From: Pseudoalteromonas nigrifaciens
Lineage (GTDB): Bacteria; Pseudomonadota; Gammaproteobacteria; Enterobacterales; Alteromonadaceae
Assembly (NCBI RefSeq): GCF_002221505.1
Contig: NZ_CP011037.1
Location: 62,001-126,000, forward strand
Reading direction: 5' to 3'
Length of the DNA: 64,000 bases
Shown: positions 1 through 10,076 of the stretch, piece after piece
Numbering within the stretch: position 1 is the stretch's first letter
Layout: each line of letters begins with the position of its first letter
Program-made: the position numbers and the translations under genes
The notes under the pieces: model-generated
What the model was told of the DNA's origin: nothing
Seen by the model: the letters and a program-made list of their open reading frames with translations, nothing else
The model's database searches: none

Positions 1-118
1 TTTGTTGCTCAACGAGAGTGGCTAACAGCCAAGTGAAAAAAGCAAGGTGTTCATGACGACGGTCATATTCATAAAATTGTTGGCCAAGGTGCCAATCAGA
101 AGTGTGCAGAACTTTCAT
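1..118 (-). CDS. sbcD: SbcD, nuclease subunit of SbcCD (N-terminal part, runs off the window)
   Basis: The reverse strand reads a protein starting MKVLHTSDWHLGQ, the characteristic SbcD/Mre11 opening with the first metallophosphoesterase motif DxH (SDWH, about residues 7-10). About 39 codons are inside the window and the rest lies to the left. SbcD with SbcC forms an ATP-dependent exo/endonuclease that opens hairpins and trims DNA ends; that is known of the family. The start ATG is at 118. The segment just upstream carries a 9-bp inverted repeat. Nothing can be said about sbcC because it is outside the window. Confidence 0.9.
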   Translation of the reverse strand, partial: MKVLHTSDWHLGQQFYEYDRRHEHLAFFTWLLATLVEQQ

Positions 119-121
119 GTA

Positions 122-147
122 GCGCTCTTAAAAAATCGTAAGAGCGC
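122..147. other. inverted repeat in the sbcD leader
   Basis: GCGCTCTTA and TAAGAGCGC face each other across an 8-base loop, only 4 bases upstream of the sbcD start. There is no T-run on the outgoing side, so it is not a convincing terminator; it could fold in the sbcD leader or be an operator. Confidence 0.45.
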
Positions 148-210
148 CAATATACCCAAGGCAGTTAAAGATGCAACCTTATAGGCTCATCTTGCTAGGG
201 TGAATGGGCT

Positions 211-453
211 TTAGCTAGCTCCTAAGCTAAACCAACCAACATAAATAAGAGGCAAGGCTAAAAGTGCCATAAATAACGGCAGTTTAATTGCTTTGGCTTT
301 TTTAGCTTGTAACGCTTTCAATGCATTTTTTTCGTTACAAGCGGCCACTTTGTCAATATACAAATAACCTGAGTTTAAATACTGCTTACAGTTTTGCGCG
401 TCTGCTGGAATAGCAATTAGTTTTTGCTGCTTTTTTAGAACATAAAAATCCAT
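211..453 (-). CDS. small hypothetical protein with one C-terminal membrane helix
   Basis: About 80 aa. The start chosen is the ATG that gives MDFYVLKKQQ; a second in-frame ATG four codons upstream (465) is possible and neither has a clear Shine-Dalgarno. The N-terminal 50 residues are soluble with two cysteines (NCKQY, AACNEK), followed by a Lys/Ala stretch and a hydrophobic segment (LPLFMALLALPLIYVGWF, roughly residues 58-75) that ends near the C-terminus. The fold is therefore probably tail-anchored with the N-terminus in the cytoplasm, but this is inference. I do not recognise the family. It sits alone between sbcD and the M1 peptidase. Confidence 0.55.
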   Translation of the reverse strand: MDFYVLKKQQKLIAIPADAQNCKQYLNSGYLYIDKVAACNEKNALKALQAKKAKAIKLPLFMALLALPLIYVGWFSLGAS

Positions 454-465
454 ACACCACCACAC

Positions 466-924
466 TTTTCAACACTAAAATATTAATAAACATATTTGAA
501 AATAATTATATTAAATTACCCTCAAATGAAAAAAGTGGGCGATTCTAAGTACAAATGGATACAAAGATCAACCTTAAACTTCACTATTGGCGGTTTCTCA
601 TACAAAGGGATTAACTTTTTTGCTAAATAATTACATTTGGCTACCTTTGAAGCCAAAATACAGAGGGAGATTTAGTAGCTGTAAGCCGTTATTTTTAGCT
701 GATATTTGGCAATTATTTTTATTTAAAACGACAAACTGTAAAGCCCCTTTACAGTTTTATTATTTTAATTCACGTTTAATTAATTTTATCTAAAAGAATA
801 ATGCGCTTTAATTGTAAAAAAATAGTGAAAACTAGCCTGAAAAAGTCGCACTTTATCGTTATTTTATTGAAGAAAAACGATAATTTTGTCAAAGTGCGCA
901 CACTAAAATCTAACAGGTTTAATA
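466..924. other. 459-bp intergenic region upstream of the M1 peptidase
   Basis: Very A+T-rich and with no convincing coding frame: short open frames here lack ribosome sites and read as low-complexity Lys/Asn/Phe. It holds the 17-bp palindrome at 737-753 and presumably the promoter of the M1 peptidase gene. A ribosome site before 925 is weak (AGGTTT, 916-921). Confidence 0.6.
737..753. promoter_or_regulatory. 17-bp palindrome TGTAAA-N5-TTTACA (site 1)
   Basis: TGTAAAGCCCCTTTACA lies 170 bp before the M1 peptidase. The same palindrome, with a C5 or G5 centre, occurs at 11025-11041 and 15055-15071 on either side of the S9 peptidase gene. It resembles a TyrR box but has a 5-base rather than 6-base centre. 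An operator shared by the two peptidase genes is the simplest reading. Confidence 0.5.
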
Positions 925-3375
925 ATGAAAAAAATAATTTATACGCTAAGTGCGGTTATATTGCCAATAGCAATGTCGAGCACTGTTTTAGCGTCTGCTA
1001 TTGAGCAAACCAAAGGCAGCTATATCGATAAGTTTCGTCAACTAGACGAAGCATTGCCAACACCAAATGTTTATAGAAGTGCTGCCGGAGAACCTGGCGA
1101 AAATTATTGGCAGCAACGCGTTAATTACGATATTGACGTACAATTAGACGAAAAAAAGCGCCGTATAAGCGGTAGCCAAAAAATAGAATATAAAAACAAT
1201 TCACCACACACATTAAAGTACTTATGGTTACAGTTAGATCAAAACGTTTTTAAAAATGATTCAATTGCAGAAACCACTCAAACGTTTAAAAGTACTTTAA
1301 CAAGTTTACCAGCCGATAAACCCGCCAAGTTAAGTTTAGGCGACCTTCGTCGTCAACAGTTTATGAGTGACAACGAGCTTGGCTATACAATTAGCAATGT
1401 AAAAGATGACAATGGCGACGAGTTACGTGTAACCGTAGTTGATACATTAATGCGCATTGACCTAAATAAACCGTTAAAGCCAGGTAAAGAAGCCGAATTT
1501 AGCATGAACTTTGCGTTTAACTTAGTTGAAGAAGATGCAGTAGGCGCACGTTCGGGCTATGAGCACTTTGAGAAAGATGGTAACGATATATTTTTAGTGG
1601 CGCAGTGGTTTCCGCGTTTAGCTGCTTATACTGATTACGAAGCTTGGACTAATAAAACATTTTTAGGTGGCGGCGAATTTACCTTAGAGTTTGGTGATTA
1701 CGATGTTGAAATTACCGTACCTGCGGACCATATCGTGTCGGCAACGGGTAAGCTTAATAACGCAAGTAGCGTATTAACGAGCACGCAACGCAAACGTTTA
1801 AAGCAAGCCGAAAATGCTAAACGCCCTGTGTTTATTGTTAGTGAAGAAGAAGCGCTCGATAACGAAAAATCCAGTACAGATAAAACTAAAACTTGGCACT
1901 TTAAAGCTAATAACGTACGCGACTTTGCTTGGGCGTCGTCACGCAAATTTATGTGGGATGCTAAAGGCTATCAGCAAGGCGGTGATGAGCAGCCATTGGT
2001 TATGGCTATGTCGTTTTACCCTAAAGAAGGGGGCGATTTATGGAAAAAATATTCAACCGAAGCTGTTATTCACACTATGGAAGTGTATTCAAAGTATTCA
2101 TTTGATTACCCATACCCAACCGCGCAGTCAGTAAATGGCCCTGTTGGTGGTATGGAATACCCAATGATCACCTTTAATGGCCCGCGCACTAAGCTGCAAG
2201 ATGATGGAACTCGTACTTACTCTCAAGCAGAAAAACGATTTTTACTCGGTGTAGTGATCCATGAAGTGGGTCATATTTACTTTCCGATGATAGTAAACTC
2301 AGATGAGCGCCAATGGACTTGGATGGATGAAGGTTTAAATAGCTTTTTAGACGGTGTTGCAGGGCGAGAGTGGGATCCAAGCATTCCATGGGGTGTTGAG
2401 CCGCGCGATATAGTGGCGTATATGAAGTCAGAAATTCAAGTGCCTATAATGACCCAGTCAGACAGCGTATTGCGTTTAGGCCCTAACGCGTACACTAAAC
2501 CCGCTGCTGCACTTAATATTTTACGTGAAGTTATTTTAGGCCGAGAGCTGTTTGATTTTGCGTTTAAAGAATACGCCCAGCGCTGGAAGTATAAGCGCCC
2601 TACCCCAGCTGATTTTTTTCGTACCATGGAAGAAGCTTCGGGTGTTGATTTAGATTGGTTTTGGCGTGGTTGGTTTTTTACCACAGATCACGTAGATATT
2701 GCTTTAGATAAGGTATATCAACTGCGTTTAGACACTAAAAACCCTGATATTGATTTTAGTCGCCTACGCGATATTGAAGCAAATAAGCCAACTTCGCTGT
2801 TTGTAGAGCGTAACCGCGCACAAGGTAAAAAAACCTGGGTAGAAGAAAATCCCGATGTTACAGACTTTTATGATGAAAACGACCGTTTTACCGTTACTAA
2901 TAAAGAACGCAACGCGTACAACAAGTTTTTAAAGGGCTTAGAGCCGTGGGAGCGTAAAACGCTTGAGCGTGCAATAAAAGAAGACCAAAACTACTACGTA
3001 ATGGAGTTTTCTAACGTAGGCGGCTTAGTAATGCCTATTCTATTAGAGCTGACTTTTGAAGATGGCAGCAAAGAAGAGCGTTATATTGCGGCCGAAATTT
3101 GGCGTCGTAATTATAAAAATGTGCAAAAACTAATAGTGACAGACAAAAATAAATCGCTGGTGTCGGTTACTATCGATCCGCGCTGGGAAACGGCTGACGT
3201 AGATATTGAAAATAATAACTACCCACGTCGTATTATTCCATCACGCATAGAAGTATTTAAAAAAGAAAAGAGCAAAGCAAAAGTAAGCCGCGATATTATG
3301 CAAGATATTAAAACCGAGCTTAAAAAAGACGAATCTAAAGGCGACGAAAATAATAATAGTGAGGAGCAACAATAA
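925..3375 (+). CDS. secreted M1-family zinc metallopeptidase
   Basis: 816 aa. An N-terminal signal peptide (MKKIIYTLSAVILPIAMSS, cleavage near ALA-SA, about residue 25) sends it to the periplasm. The zinc site is textbook M1: HEVGH at residues 446-450 and the third ligand Glu 18 residues later (E469, in WMDEGLNSF). The exopeptidase motif GxMEN appears as GGMEYP, with Tyr where Asn is usual, so the aminopeptidase specificity may differ from PepN. The C-terminal third is charged and ends in a Lys/Glu/Asn-rich tail. The stop codon overlaps the start of the next gene (TAATG), so the two are translationally coupled. The 17-bp palindrome lies upstream. A role in peptide scavenging from marine protein is likely but inferred. 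Confidence 0.9.
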   Translation: MKKIIYTLSAVILPIAMSSTVLASAIEQTKGSYIDKFRQLDEALPTPNVYRSAAGEPGENYWQQRVNYDIDVQLDEKKRRISGSQKIEYKNNSPHTLKYLWLQLDQNVFKNDSIAETTQTFKSTLTSLPADKPAKLSLGDLRRQQFMSDNELGYTISNVKDDNGDELRVTVVDTLMRIDLNKPLKPGKEAEFSMNFAFNLVEEDAVGARSGYEHFEKDGNDIFLVAQWFPRLAAYTDYEAWTNKTFLGGGEFTLEFGDYDVEITVPADHIVSATGKLNNASSVLTSTQRKRLKQAENAKRPVFIVSEEEALDNEKSSTDKTKTWHFKANNVRDFAWASSRKFMWDAKGYQQGGDEQPLVMAMSFYPKEGGDLWKKYSTEAVIHTMEVYSKYSFDYPYPTAQSVNGPVGGMEYPMITFNGPRTKLQDDGTRTYSQAEKRFLLGVVIHEVGHIYFPMIVNSDERQWTWMDEGLNSFLDGVAGREWDPSIPWGVEPRDIVAYMKSEIQVPIMTQSDSVLRLGPNAYTKPAAALNILREVILGRELFDFAFKEYAQRWKYKRPTPADFFRTMEEASGVDLDWFWRGWFFTTDHVDIALDKVYQLRLDTKNPDIDFSRLRDIEANKPTSLFVERNRAQGKKTWVEENPDVTDFYDENDRFTVTNKERNAYNKFLKGLEPWERKTLERAIKEDQNYYVMEFSNVGGLVMPILLELTFEDGSKEERYIAAEIWRRNYKNVQKLIVTDKNKSLVSVTIDPRWETADVDIENNNYPRRIIPSRIEVFKKEKSKAKVSRDIMQDIKTELKKDESKGDENNNSEEQQ

Positions 3376-3869
3376 TGCGCATATTGCTAATTATTGTTGG
3401 TTTATTAATTGCTGCGCCTAGCATGGCGCATCAATTAAAGTCGTCTGTTACTACTGTGCTTTTTAATAAACGTACTAATAATATTGAGCTAATGCATCGT
3501 TTTTATTTGCACGATACTGAGCATGCTGTGGCGCACTTATTTAAAGGTAAGGTTGATATTATTAGCAATAAAATAGATCAACAACGCTTTGCTAAGTATG
3601 TAGAGTCGCATGTTGCGCTACAAACGTTAAACGGTGAACCACTGCCGCTTAACTTTGTAGGAGCACAAGTTGATGGCAAGTTTTTTTGGGTTTACCAAGA
3701 AGCGCCAATTCCGGTAAAAATTGCAGGAATTAAAATGAGTAACGGTGCACTGCGCGACTTATGGCCTTCGCAAGTTAATATGGTTAACGTTGAAGGACAA
3801 GGAAAAATAAAAACCTTAAACTTTACTCAAGACGACACTTGGCTTGAAGCAAGGTTTGAGCAACAATAA
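3375..3869 (+). CDS. DUF6702-family exported protein
   Basis: 164 aa with a short signal peptide (MRILLIIVGLLIAAPSMA, cleaved before HQLK). The mature protein is a beta-rich domain with the pattern HQLKSSVTTVLFN...IELMHRFYLHDTEHAV typical of DUF6702, which is usually found beside M1 peptidases. Its ATG overlaps the peptidase stop by one base, so it is second in the same operon and probably a periplasmic partner. No biochemical role is established for the family as far as I know. A strong terminator follows directly. Confidence 0.75.
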   Translation: MRILLIIVGLLIAAPSMAHQLKSSVTTVLFNKRTNNIELMHRFYLHDTEHAVAHLFKGKVDIISNKIDQQRFAKYVESHVALQTLNGEPLPLNFVGAQVDGKFFWVYQEAPIPVKIAGIKMSNGALRDLWPSQVNMVNVEGQGKIKTLNFTQDDTWLEARFEQQ

Positions 3870-3880
3870 TCCTACAAACT

Positions 3881-3908
3881 ACGCGCACAGTCACTGTGCG
3901 CGTTTTTG
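3881..3908 (+). terminator. rho-independent terminator of the M1/DUF6702 operon
   Basis: ACGCGCACAG-TCA-CTGTGCGCGT followed by TTTTG: a 10-bp G+C-rich stem with a short U-tract, 11 bases after the stop codon. Confidence 0.9.
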
Positions 3909-3995
3909 TTATTTTCATTCCCGTTTTTCTGATCGACTTAATACTAAATTACGTTAATATACCTTGTATATTAGTGTGCTTTTTAGCAAGCAAGG

Positions 3996-4192
3996 TAACC
4001 TGAACTTTGGATAATAAATCTATCTCAAGCAGCTACTTTCAGCGCTAACTGCGTTGAATTTACTTGCAATAGGCCAGCTATTGACGCGTAAATTCGCCTT
4101 GTTTTCACTGAAAATCTCTGGCTAGAGAAAATAAATTTAAATATAACTATGATTTAGTATGTTAGTAAATCTCTTAACCAGAGGTCAGGTTA
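3996..4192. repeat. MITE-like 197-bp repeat, copy 1
   Basis: The ends are inverted repeats: TAACCTGAACTTTGG on the left and CCAGAGGTCAGGTTA on the right. The interior (AATAGGCCAGCTATTGACGC and the segment around it) recurs at 10077-10273, 10751-10949 and, inverted, 25768-25955. No coding capacity. The right arm contains a run CTCTTAACCAGAG that pairs with itself. It behaves as a non-autonomous palindromic element; the mobilising enzyme is not in this window. Confidence 0.8.
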
Positions 4193-4299
4193 GGTATATA
4201 AATTTTGTTATTCATCAGTGATTTAGTTTTATAAACGATGAAGTTATTTTTATATAGGGTTTAATTCAATGGGTATTAAATACAAGGAAGGATATATAA

Positions 4300-4911
4300 A
4301 TGCAGATTGAAGCGATTAAAGGTGTGATTTTTGATTTAGATGGCACTTTAGTGTCATCAGAATTAGATTTTTCATTAATTAAAGCGCAAATAGGGTGCCC
4401 GTGTGAGCAAGACTTACTCGATTATATTGCCCAATTGCCTTCAGCATATATGCGCGAAGAAGCAATGAATATTGTACATCAGCATGAGTTACTCGACGCT
4501 CAACATGCCAAAATGCTACCCGGTGTGAGTGAGGCTGTAAATGCCCTTAAAGCTAAAAACATTCCAATGGCGATAGTTACACGCAATTTTGACAAAGCGG
4601 CCGCTATTAAGTTACAAAATAATCCACTGCCAATAGAAATAGTACTTACCCGAAGTGACGCGCCAGCAAAACCCGATCCGAGTGCATTAAATAATATTGC
4701 TACCTTGTGGAATATGAGCCCAAGTAATTTATTGTATGTGGGCGATTTTTTATATGATATTCAGGCAGCGCATAATGCCAATATGCGTGCATGTTTATAC
4801 GCCCCCGATGTTACTCCTAGTTATGCTAGCCAGGCCGATTATGTATTACATGATTTTACGCAGTTAGTTACTTTAATTGACAATTACGCACAAAAAGTTG
4901 TGTTATGTTAA
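4300..4911 (+). CDS. HAD-superfamily phosphatase, phosphoglycolate-phosphatase-like
   Basis: 203 aa, preceded by a strong ribosome site (AAGGAAGG). Motif I is FDLDGTLVSS (nucleophile and acid/base Asp, about residues 11-15), motif II is IVTRN, motif III is the Lys of KPDPSA, and motif IV is YVGDFLYDI. A helical cap lies between motif I and motif II (residues 20-85), so it is a C1-cap Gph/YqaB-type enzyme acting on a small phosphorylated metabolite. The exact substrate cannot be read from sequence. It is monocistronic, between a MITE-like repeat and the YeeN gene. Confidence 0.85.
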   Translation: MQIEAIKGVIFDLDGTLVSSELDFSLIKAQIGCPCEQDLLDYIAQLPSAYMREEAMNIVHQHELLDAQHAKMLPGVSEAVNALKAKNIPMAIVTRNFDKAAAIKLQNNPLPIEIVLTRSDAPAKPDPSALNNIATLWNMSPSNLLYVGDFLYDIQAAHNANMRACLYAPDVTPSYASQADYVLHDFTQLVTLIDNYAQKVVLC

Positions 4912-5039
4912 ATAGCGCCTTGTTTATTTTTTTATGTAATTAGTGTGGTGTTATAAACGTTATATATTAACGTGGTGCTAGCCCAATACGTTTTGAATTG
5001 GTAAAATGTCGACAAGTTTAACGTATTCATTAGAGGTAC

Positions 5040-5768
5040 ATGATGGGCAGAGCATTTGAAGTTCGTAAAAGTTCGATGGCTAAAACGGCTAACGCAAAAA
5101 CTAAAGTAAATTCAAAATACGGCAAAGAAATTTACGTTGCAGCTAAAAACGGCGAACCTGACCCAGATGTAAACCAAACTTTGCGCCGCTTAATCGAAAA
5201 GGCAAAAAAAGATCAAGTGCCTGCGCATGTTATCGAAAAAGCAATTGAAAAAGCCGCCGGTGGAGCAGGGGAGGATTACTCAACTGCACGTTACGAAGGT
5301 TATGGCCCTGGAAATTGTATGGTTATTGTTGACTGTTTAACCGATAACCCAAATCGTACTATTAAAGATGTACGTTTGCCTTTTACTAAAACAGATTCAA
5401 AAATTGGTACACCGGGTTGTGTAGCGCATATGTTTGATCATTTTGCTGTGCTTGGTTTTTCAGGCGATGACGACGAAGTTGTGTTAGAAGCACTAATGAT
5501 GGCTGACGTTGATGTAACCGATGTTGAAGTAGAAGACGGTAAAGTATCGGTGTTTGCCCCACATACAGAATACTTTAAAGCTAAAACAGCCCTTGAAGAG
5601 GCGTTTGAAGGCATTAATTTTGAAGTAGACGAAATTACTTTTGTCCCGCAAGTGCATATTGAAATTACAGATGAAGAAGTAATTGCTAACTTTGATAAGT
5701 TCATCACTATGCTTGAGGATTGTGATGACGTACAAAATATTTATCACAACGCAATCATCAAAAACTAA
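5040..5768 (+). CDS. YebC/PmpR-family protein, YeeN type
   Basis: 242 aa. It opens MGRAFEVRK and carries the YeeN-type block [20 protein letters not shown] rather than the canonical YebC start with MAGHSK. The family's three-domain pattern continues with [14 protein letters not shown] and the YEGYGPGN motif, then the acidic domain III. YebC-family proteins were annotated as transcriptional regulators; more recent work on relatives points to a ribosome-linked role at proline-rich stalls, so the regulator label should be taken loosely. ATG codons at 5040 and 5043 are both possible after GAGGT. Two terminators follow. Confidence 0.85.
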   Translation: MMGRAFEVRKSSMAKTANAKTKVNSKYGKEIYVAAKNGEPDPDVNQTLRRLIEKAKKDQVPAHVIEKAIEKAAGGAGEDYSTARYEGYGPGNCMVIVDCLTDNPNRTIKDVRLPFTKTDSKIGTPGCVAHMFDHFAVLGFSGDDDEVVLEALMMADVDVTDVEVEDGKVSVFAPHTEYFKAKTALEEAFEGINFEVDEITFVPQVHIEITDEEVIANFDKFITMLEDCDDVQNIYHNAIIKN

Positions 5769-5804
5769 TTAAAGCTGTATATTAAAGCGGTAATAATTTA
5801 AGAA

Positions 5805-5839
5805 AAAGCGTGTTTTGTGTAAGCAAAACGCGCTTTTTT
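5805..5839 (+). terminator. terminator of the yeeN-like gene
   Basis: AAAGCGTGTTTTG and CAAAACGCGCTTT form a 13-bp stem (one G-U) around TGTAAG, followed by TTTTTTG. Confidence 0.9.
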
Positions 5840-5928
5840 GTGGTTAAAAACTAATAACGGCTACTAAGATGAATGTTAGCCATTCACCTTAGTTATTAAT
5901 AATGGCTGGTATTTTTGGCAAATAAATA

Positions 5929-5954
5929 AAAACCAGCACTTTGGCTGGTTTTTG
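5929..5954 (-). terminator. bidirectional terminator, probably for glcB
   Basis: AAAAACCAGC-ACTTT-GGCTGGTTTTT. The A-run and T-run on both sides let it serve both strands; it lies 39 bp past the glcB stop codon. Confidence 0.8.
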
Positions 5955-5992
5955 TATGCTAACTAGGGTGTTTTATTACTTGAAGTTAAGTG

Positions 5993-8176
5993 TTAAGTAC
6001 CCTGCTGCGCTTTATATTTTAAGCGGTAGCTGTGCAATAAAGGCTCAGTGTAGCCACTTGGTTGCTTAGCTCCTTCTAACACTAAGGCTAGTGCAGCTTG
6101 GTAGGCAATATTATTAGCAAGTGATTGCTCACTAATTGCCATAGGCTTATAAGCACTGTCGTGTTCATTTTGGCCATCTACCACTTTTGCCATTTTAGCC
6201 ATGGTTGATCTAATTTGTTGCTCGCTGCAAATACCATGATGCAGCCAGTTAGCCATATGTTGGCTTGAAATACGCAGTGTTGCTCTGTCTTCCATAAGGC
6301 CAATGTGGTTTATGTCGGGCACTTTAGAGCAGCCAATCCCTTGGTCAATCCAGCGTACTACATAACCTAAAATACCTTGGGCGTTGTTTTCAAGCTCGGT
6401 TTTAATATCTTCTTTGCTAAGTAGCTCAGGCTCGTCCATTAATGGCGGGGTAAGTAGCTCATCTAGGCTGGCAATAGCACGCTTTGCAATGCTTTGCTGC
6501 TCGCTAAATACATCTACATCATGATAATGCATAGCATGCAGAGTTGCTGCAGTAGGGGAGGGCACCCACGCGGTATTAGCACCTGATTTAGGATGAGCTA
6601 TTTTTTGCTCCATCATTAATGCCATTTTATCGGGCATAGCCCACATACCTTTACCTATTTGTGCTTTATGGCTTAAGCCACAAGCCAAACCAATGTCTAC
6701 GTTGCGATCTTCGTAGGCGCTGATCCACGGCTCTAATTTAATAGCGGCTTTAGGCAGTACCACACCGGCGTGCATTGAGGTATGAATTTCATCACCTGTT
6801 CTATCTAAAAATCCGGTATTAATAAATACTACACGCTCTTTTGCTGCATGAATACAGGCTTTTAGGTTAGCTGAAGTACGGCGCTCTTCATCCATAATGC
6901 CCATTTTAATGGTGTTTTTTTCTAAGCCAAGTGCTTCTTCAACCATGTTAAATAGCGTGTTAGTTAATGCCACTTCTTCAGGACCATGCATTTTAGGTTT
7001 TACAATATTTATACTTTGCGCACTGGAGTTTTTAAGCGCACTGCTAGAATTTAAATCATGCAGCGCCGCTGTTGCAGTAAACATGGCGTCCATAATGCCT
7101 TCAAACACATCGTTACCGCTTACGTCGGTAATTGCTGGATTGGTCATTAGGTGGCCTACATTGCGCACAAACATCATGCTGCGGCCTTTTAAGCTTAGGG
7201 TTTCACCATTTAGCGCCGTATATTGTCGATCGCTTTGCAGGGTACGTTCAACTGTGTTATCGCCTTTTTTAAACGATTCAACTAAGTTGCCTTGCATTAA
7301 ACCTAACCAGTTTTTATAAACTTGTACTTTATCCTCTGCATCAACCGCAGCTATAGAATCCTCGCAGTCCATAATAGTGGTAAGTGCAGCTTCAAGTACC
7401 ACATCTTTTAAGCCAGCTTTATCTGCTTGGCCTATTGGGTGATGGTGATCTATATGTAGCTCAAGGTGTAGGCCATTATTTTTGAGCAAAATAACGCTAG
7501 GGTTTTGTGCTTCACCTTGGTAACCCACTAATTGCTCAGGCTTTTTTAGTTTGGTTTGTGAGCTGTCGCGTAGAGTAATTGACAGCGCACCGTCAACAAC
7601 AGAATAATTAGTGCTCTCTATATGCGAGCCGTTTTCTAGTGGCAAGGCTTTATCTAAAAACTGCCTCGCGTATGCCATTACTTTAAAGCCACGAACTGAG
7701 TTATAAGTACGGCCTTTTTCGGCACCATCTTCTTCGCTTAGTACATCAGTGCCGTATAGGGCATCGTATAACGAACCCCAACGTGCGTTTGCAGCATTAA
7801 GTGCAAAGCGTGCATTGCTTACCGGCACTACTAGCTGTGGTCCCGCTGTTTGTGCTATTTCGGGCTCAACATTCTTTGTTTCAATACTAAAATTTTCAGG
7901 TTCGTTTACAAGGTAACCTATGTCGGTTAAAAACGTCTGGTACTGGGCTTTATCCCAGCTTTTATTAGCCAGATGATACTCATCAATTTGCTGTTGTAGC
8001 TGTTCGCGTTTAGCAAGTAGAGCTCTATTTACTGGCGTTAATGTTTGTACAATATGCGCAAAGCGCTGCCAAAATTGCTGCTCATTTAAATGTGTACCAG
8101 GTAATAGCTGGTTTTTAACAAAGTCAGCTAGTTGGTTGTCTACGCTGAGTCCTGAGTGAGTGAGAGTATGGGGCAT
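5993..8176 (-). CDS. glcB: malate synthase G
   Basis: 727 aa, the usual length for isoform G. It condenses glyoxylate with acetyl-CoA to malate, the second step of the glyoxylate shunt, in the cytoplasm. Recognisable blocks are [18 protein letters not shown], the loop [11 protein letters not shown], and the [20 protein letters not shown] stretch near residue 545. The start ATG has AAGGATT upstream. It is divergent from aceA with 238 bp between, so the two shunt enzymes probably share control from that region, though I see no operator I can name. Confidence 0.97.
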   Translation of the reverse strand: MPHTLTHSGLSVDNQLADFVKNQLLPGTHLNEQQFWQRFAHIVQTLTPVNRALLAKREQLQQQIDEYHLANKSWDKAQYQTFLTDIGYLVNEPENFSIETKNVEPEIAQTAGPQLVVPVSNARFALNAANARWGSLYDALYGTDVLSEEDGAEKGRTYNSVRGFKVMAYARQFLDKALPLENGSHIESTNYSVVDGALSITLRDSSQTKLKKPEQLVGYQGEAQNPSVILLKNNGLHLELHIDHHHPIGQADKAGLKDVVLEAALTTIMDCEDSIAAVDAEDKVQVYKNWLGLMQGNLVESFKKGDNTVERTLQSDRQYTALNGETLSLKGRSMMFVRNVGHLMTNPAITDVSGNDVFEGIMDAMFTATAALHDLNSSSALKNSSAQSINIVKPKMHGPEEVALTNTLFNMVEEALGLEKNTIKMGIMDEERRTSANLKACIHAAKERVVFINTGFLDRTGDEIHTSMHAGVVLPKAAIKLEPWISAYEDRNVDIGLACGLSHKAQIGKGMWAMPDKMALMMEQKIAHPKSGANTAWVPSPTAATLHAMHYHDVDVFSEQQSIAKRAIASLDELLTPPLMDEPELLSKEDIKTELENNAQGILGYVVRWIDQGIGCSKVPDINHIGLMEDRATLRISSQHMANWLHHGICSEQQIRSTMAKMAKVVDGQNEHDSAYKPMAISEQSLANNIAYQAALALVLEGAKQPSGYTEPLLHSYRLKYKAQQGT

Positions 8177-8414
8177 TTTAATAATCCTTAAACGGTCGCG
8201 ATATTGTAAATTTTAGTGTGCGTAGTGTAACCATAACGTAAAAAAGAGGGGTTGAGTGCATTTTACTCATTCATGATATGTATAGCCGCAATAACAACTA
8301 TAAATTTACTAAATCTGAAAAATAAGCCTAATGTTTAATTAAGCGCTGCAGAGCAACTAAAGCAGTCACTCTCATAACACTATAATAATTTACCCCGTTC
8401 AAAGGATTTTAATT

Positions 8415-10016
8415 ATGACTACATATAAAAGCGAAACAGATACATTAGCAACACTTTGTAAAAAACAAGGTAGTGCATGGAAAACCATTAACCCTGAATA
8501 TGCAACACGTATGCGTTTACAAAATCGCTTTCGTACTGGGGTAGAAATTGCACAGTTTACTGCTGACATTATGCGTGAAGACATGGCCGCATACGACGCA
8601 GATACAAGCCAGTACACTCAGTCTTTAGGTTGTTGGCATGGATTTACTGCGCAACAAATGATGATGGCTATTAAGCGCCATCAAAAAACAACTAAGCGTA
8701 GTTATGTATACTTAAGTGGCTGGATGGTTGCGGCACTTCGTTCAGAGTTTGGTCCGCTTCCGGATCAAAGTATGCACGAAAAAACCTCAGTTCCGGCACT
8801 AATTGAAGAAATTTACACCTTTTTAAAGCAAGCCGATGCACGTGAACTAGACCATTTATTTAATGACCTAGATGCAGCTAAAGCAAACGGCGGCGACGTA
8901 CAAGCGGTACTAGATAAAATTGATAACTTTGAAACGCACGTAGTGCCAATTATTGCTGATATTGATGCCGGTTTTGGTAACGAAGAAGCGACTTACCTAC
9001 TCGCTAAAAAAATGATTGAAGCAGGTGCTTGTGCAATTCAAATCGAAAACCAAGTGTCTGACGCTAAGCAATGTGGCCACCAAGCAGGTAAAGTAACCGT
9101 ACCGCACGAAGACTTTTTAGCTAAAATTAACGCAGTACGTTACGCATTTTTAGAACTGGGCATTGATAACGGTATTATTGTTGCGCGTACCGATTCACTA
9201 GGCGCCAGCCTAACGCAAAAAGTACCGGTTTCACAAACTCCAGGTGACTTAGCTAGCCAGTACAATGCATTTTTAGAAACTACGCCAATTAACGGTGTTG
9301 ATGACTTAAATGAAGGCGACACTGCAATGAAGCTTAATGGCCAACTTTGCAAACCAACGCGCCTTGATAATGGTTTATTCCAGTTCCGCGAAGGTACAGA
9401 AAAAGACCGCGTAGTACTAGATTGTGTAACTAGCCTACAGTCGGGTGCAGATTTACTGTGGATTGAAACCGAAAAACCACATGTTAAGCAAATTGCTGAG
9501 CTGGTTAATCGTGTTAAAGAGCAAGTGCCAGATGCTAAGCTTGTTTATAACAACTCACCGTCGTTTAACTGGACACTTAAGTTTCGTGAGCAAGTGTATC
9601 AAGAATGGCAAGAAGCGGGCCGTGACCTTAGCGCTTACCCAAGCTTGGGTGACAATAAAGGCCTTATGGCACCAGAAATGGATGCTACCGAGCTTGCAGT
9701 AGCAGCCGATTTACTAGTACAAAACTTCCAACGTGATGGTGCACGTGAAGCCGGTATTTTCCATCACTTAATCACATTGCCAACGTACCATACAGCAGCA
9801 TTAAGTACGGATATTTTGTCAGAAGGTTACTTTGGTGACTTAGGCATGCTGGCTTATGTACGTGATGTACAGCGTCAAGAGATTCGTCGCGAACAAGCGT
9901 CTGTTAAGCACCAAGACCTTGCAGGCTCTAACATTGGCGATACACACAAAGAGTACTTCTCTGGTGATAATGCGCTTAAAGCCGGTGGTGAAGATAACAC
10001 CATGAACCAATTCTAA
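8415..10016 (+). CDS. aceA: isocitrate lyase (long form)
   Basis: 533 aa, the longer isocitrate-lyase subfamily found in Pseudomonas and marine gammaproteobacteria rather than the 434-aa E. coli type. It splits isocitrate into glyoxylate and succinate. The catalytic loop KxCGH is present as KQCGHQAGK (about residues 217-225) and the conserved IADIDAGFGNEEATY precedes it. A ribosome site AAGGATTTT precedes the ATG. Divergent from glcB. A short strong terminator follows the stop. Confidence 0.97.
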   Translation: MTTYKSETDTLATLCKKQGSAWKTINPEYATRMRLQNRFRTGVEIAQFTADIMREDMAAYDADTSQYTQSLGCWHGFTAQQMMMAIKRHQKTTKRSYVYLSGWMVAALRSEFGPLPDQSMHEKTSVPALIEEIYTFLKQADARELDHLFNDLDAAKANGGDVQAVLDKIDNFETHVVPIIADIDAGFGNEEATYLLAKKMIEAGACAIQIENQVSDAKQCGHQAGKVTVPHEDFLAKINAVRYAFLELGIDNGIIVARTDSLGASLTQKVPVSQTPGDLASQYNAFLETTPINGVDDLNEGDTAMKLNGQLCKPTRLDNGLFQFREGTEKDRVVLDCVTSLQSGADLLWIETEKPHVKQIAELVNRVKEQVPDAKLVYNNSPSFNWTLKFREQVYQEWQEAGRDLSAYPSLGDNKGLMAPEMDATELAVAADLLVQNFQRDGAREAGIFHHLITLPTYHTAALSTDILSEGYFGDLGMLAYVRDVQRQEIRREQASVKHQDLAGSNIGDTHKEYFSGDNALKAGGEDNTMNQF

Positions 10017-10040
10017 TTCAACTAGATAGTGTTACGTAAA

Positions 10041-10062
10041 GGGCCGAAAGGCCCTTTTTTTA
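10041..10062 (+). terminator. aceA terminator
   Basis: GGGCC-GAAA-GGCCC with a seven-base T-run, 24 bp after the aceA stop. Confidence 0.92.
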
Positions 10063-10076
10063 TGCGTATAATTAAG

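Noticed and set aside
587..1004. short open frames upstream of the M1 peptidase
   Set aside because: No ribosome sites, biased Lys/Asn/Phe content, and one overlaps the real gene start.
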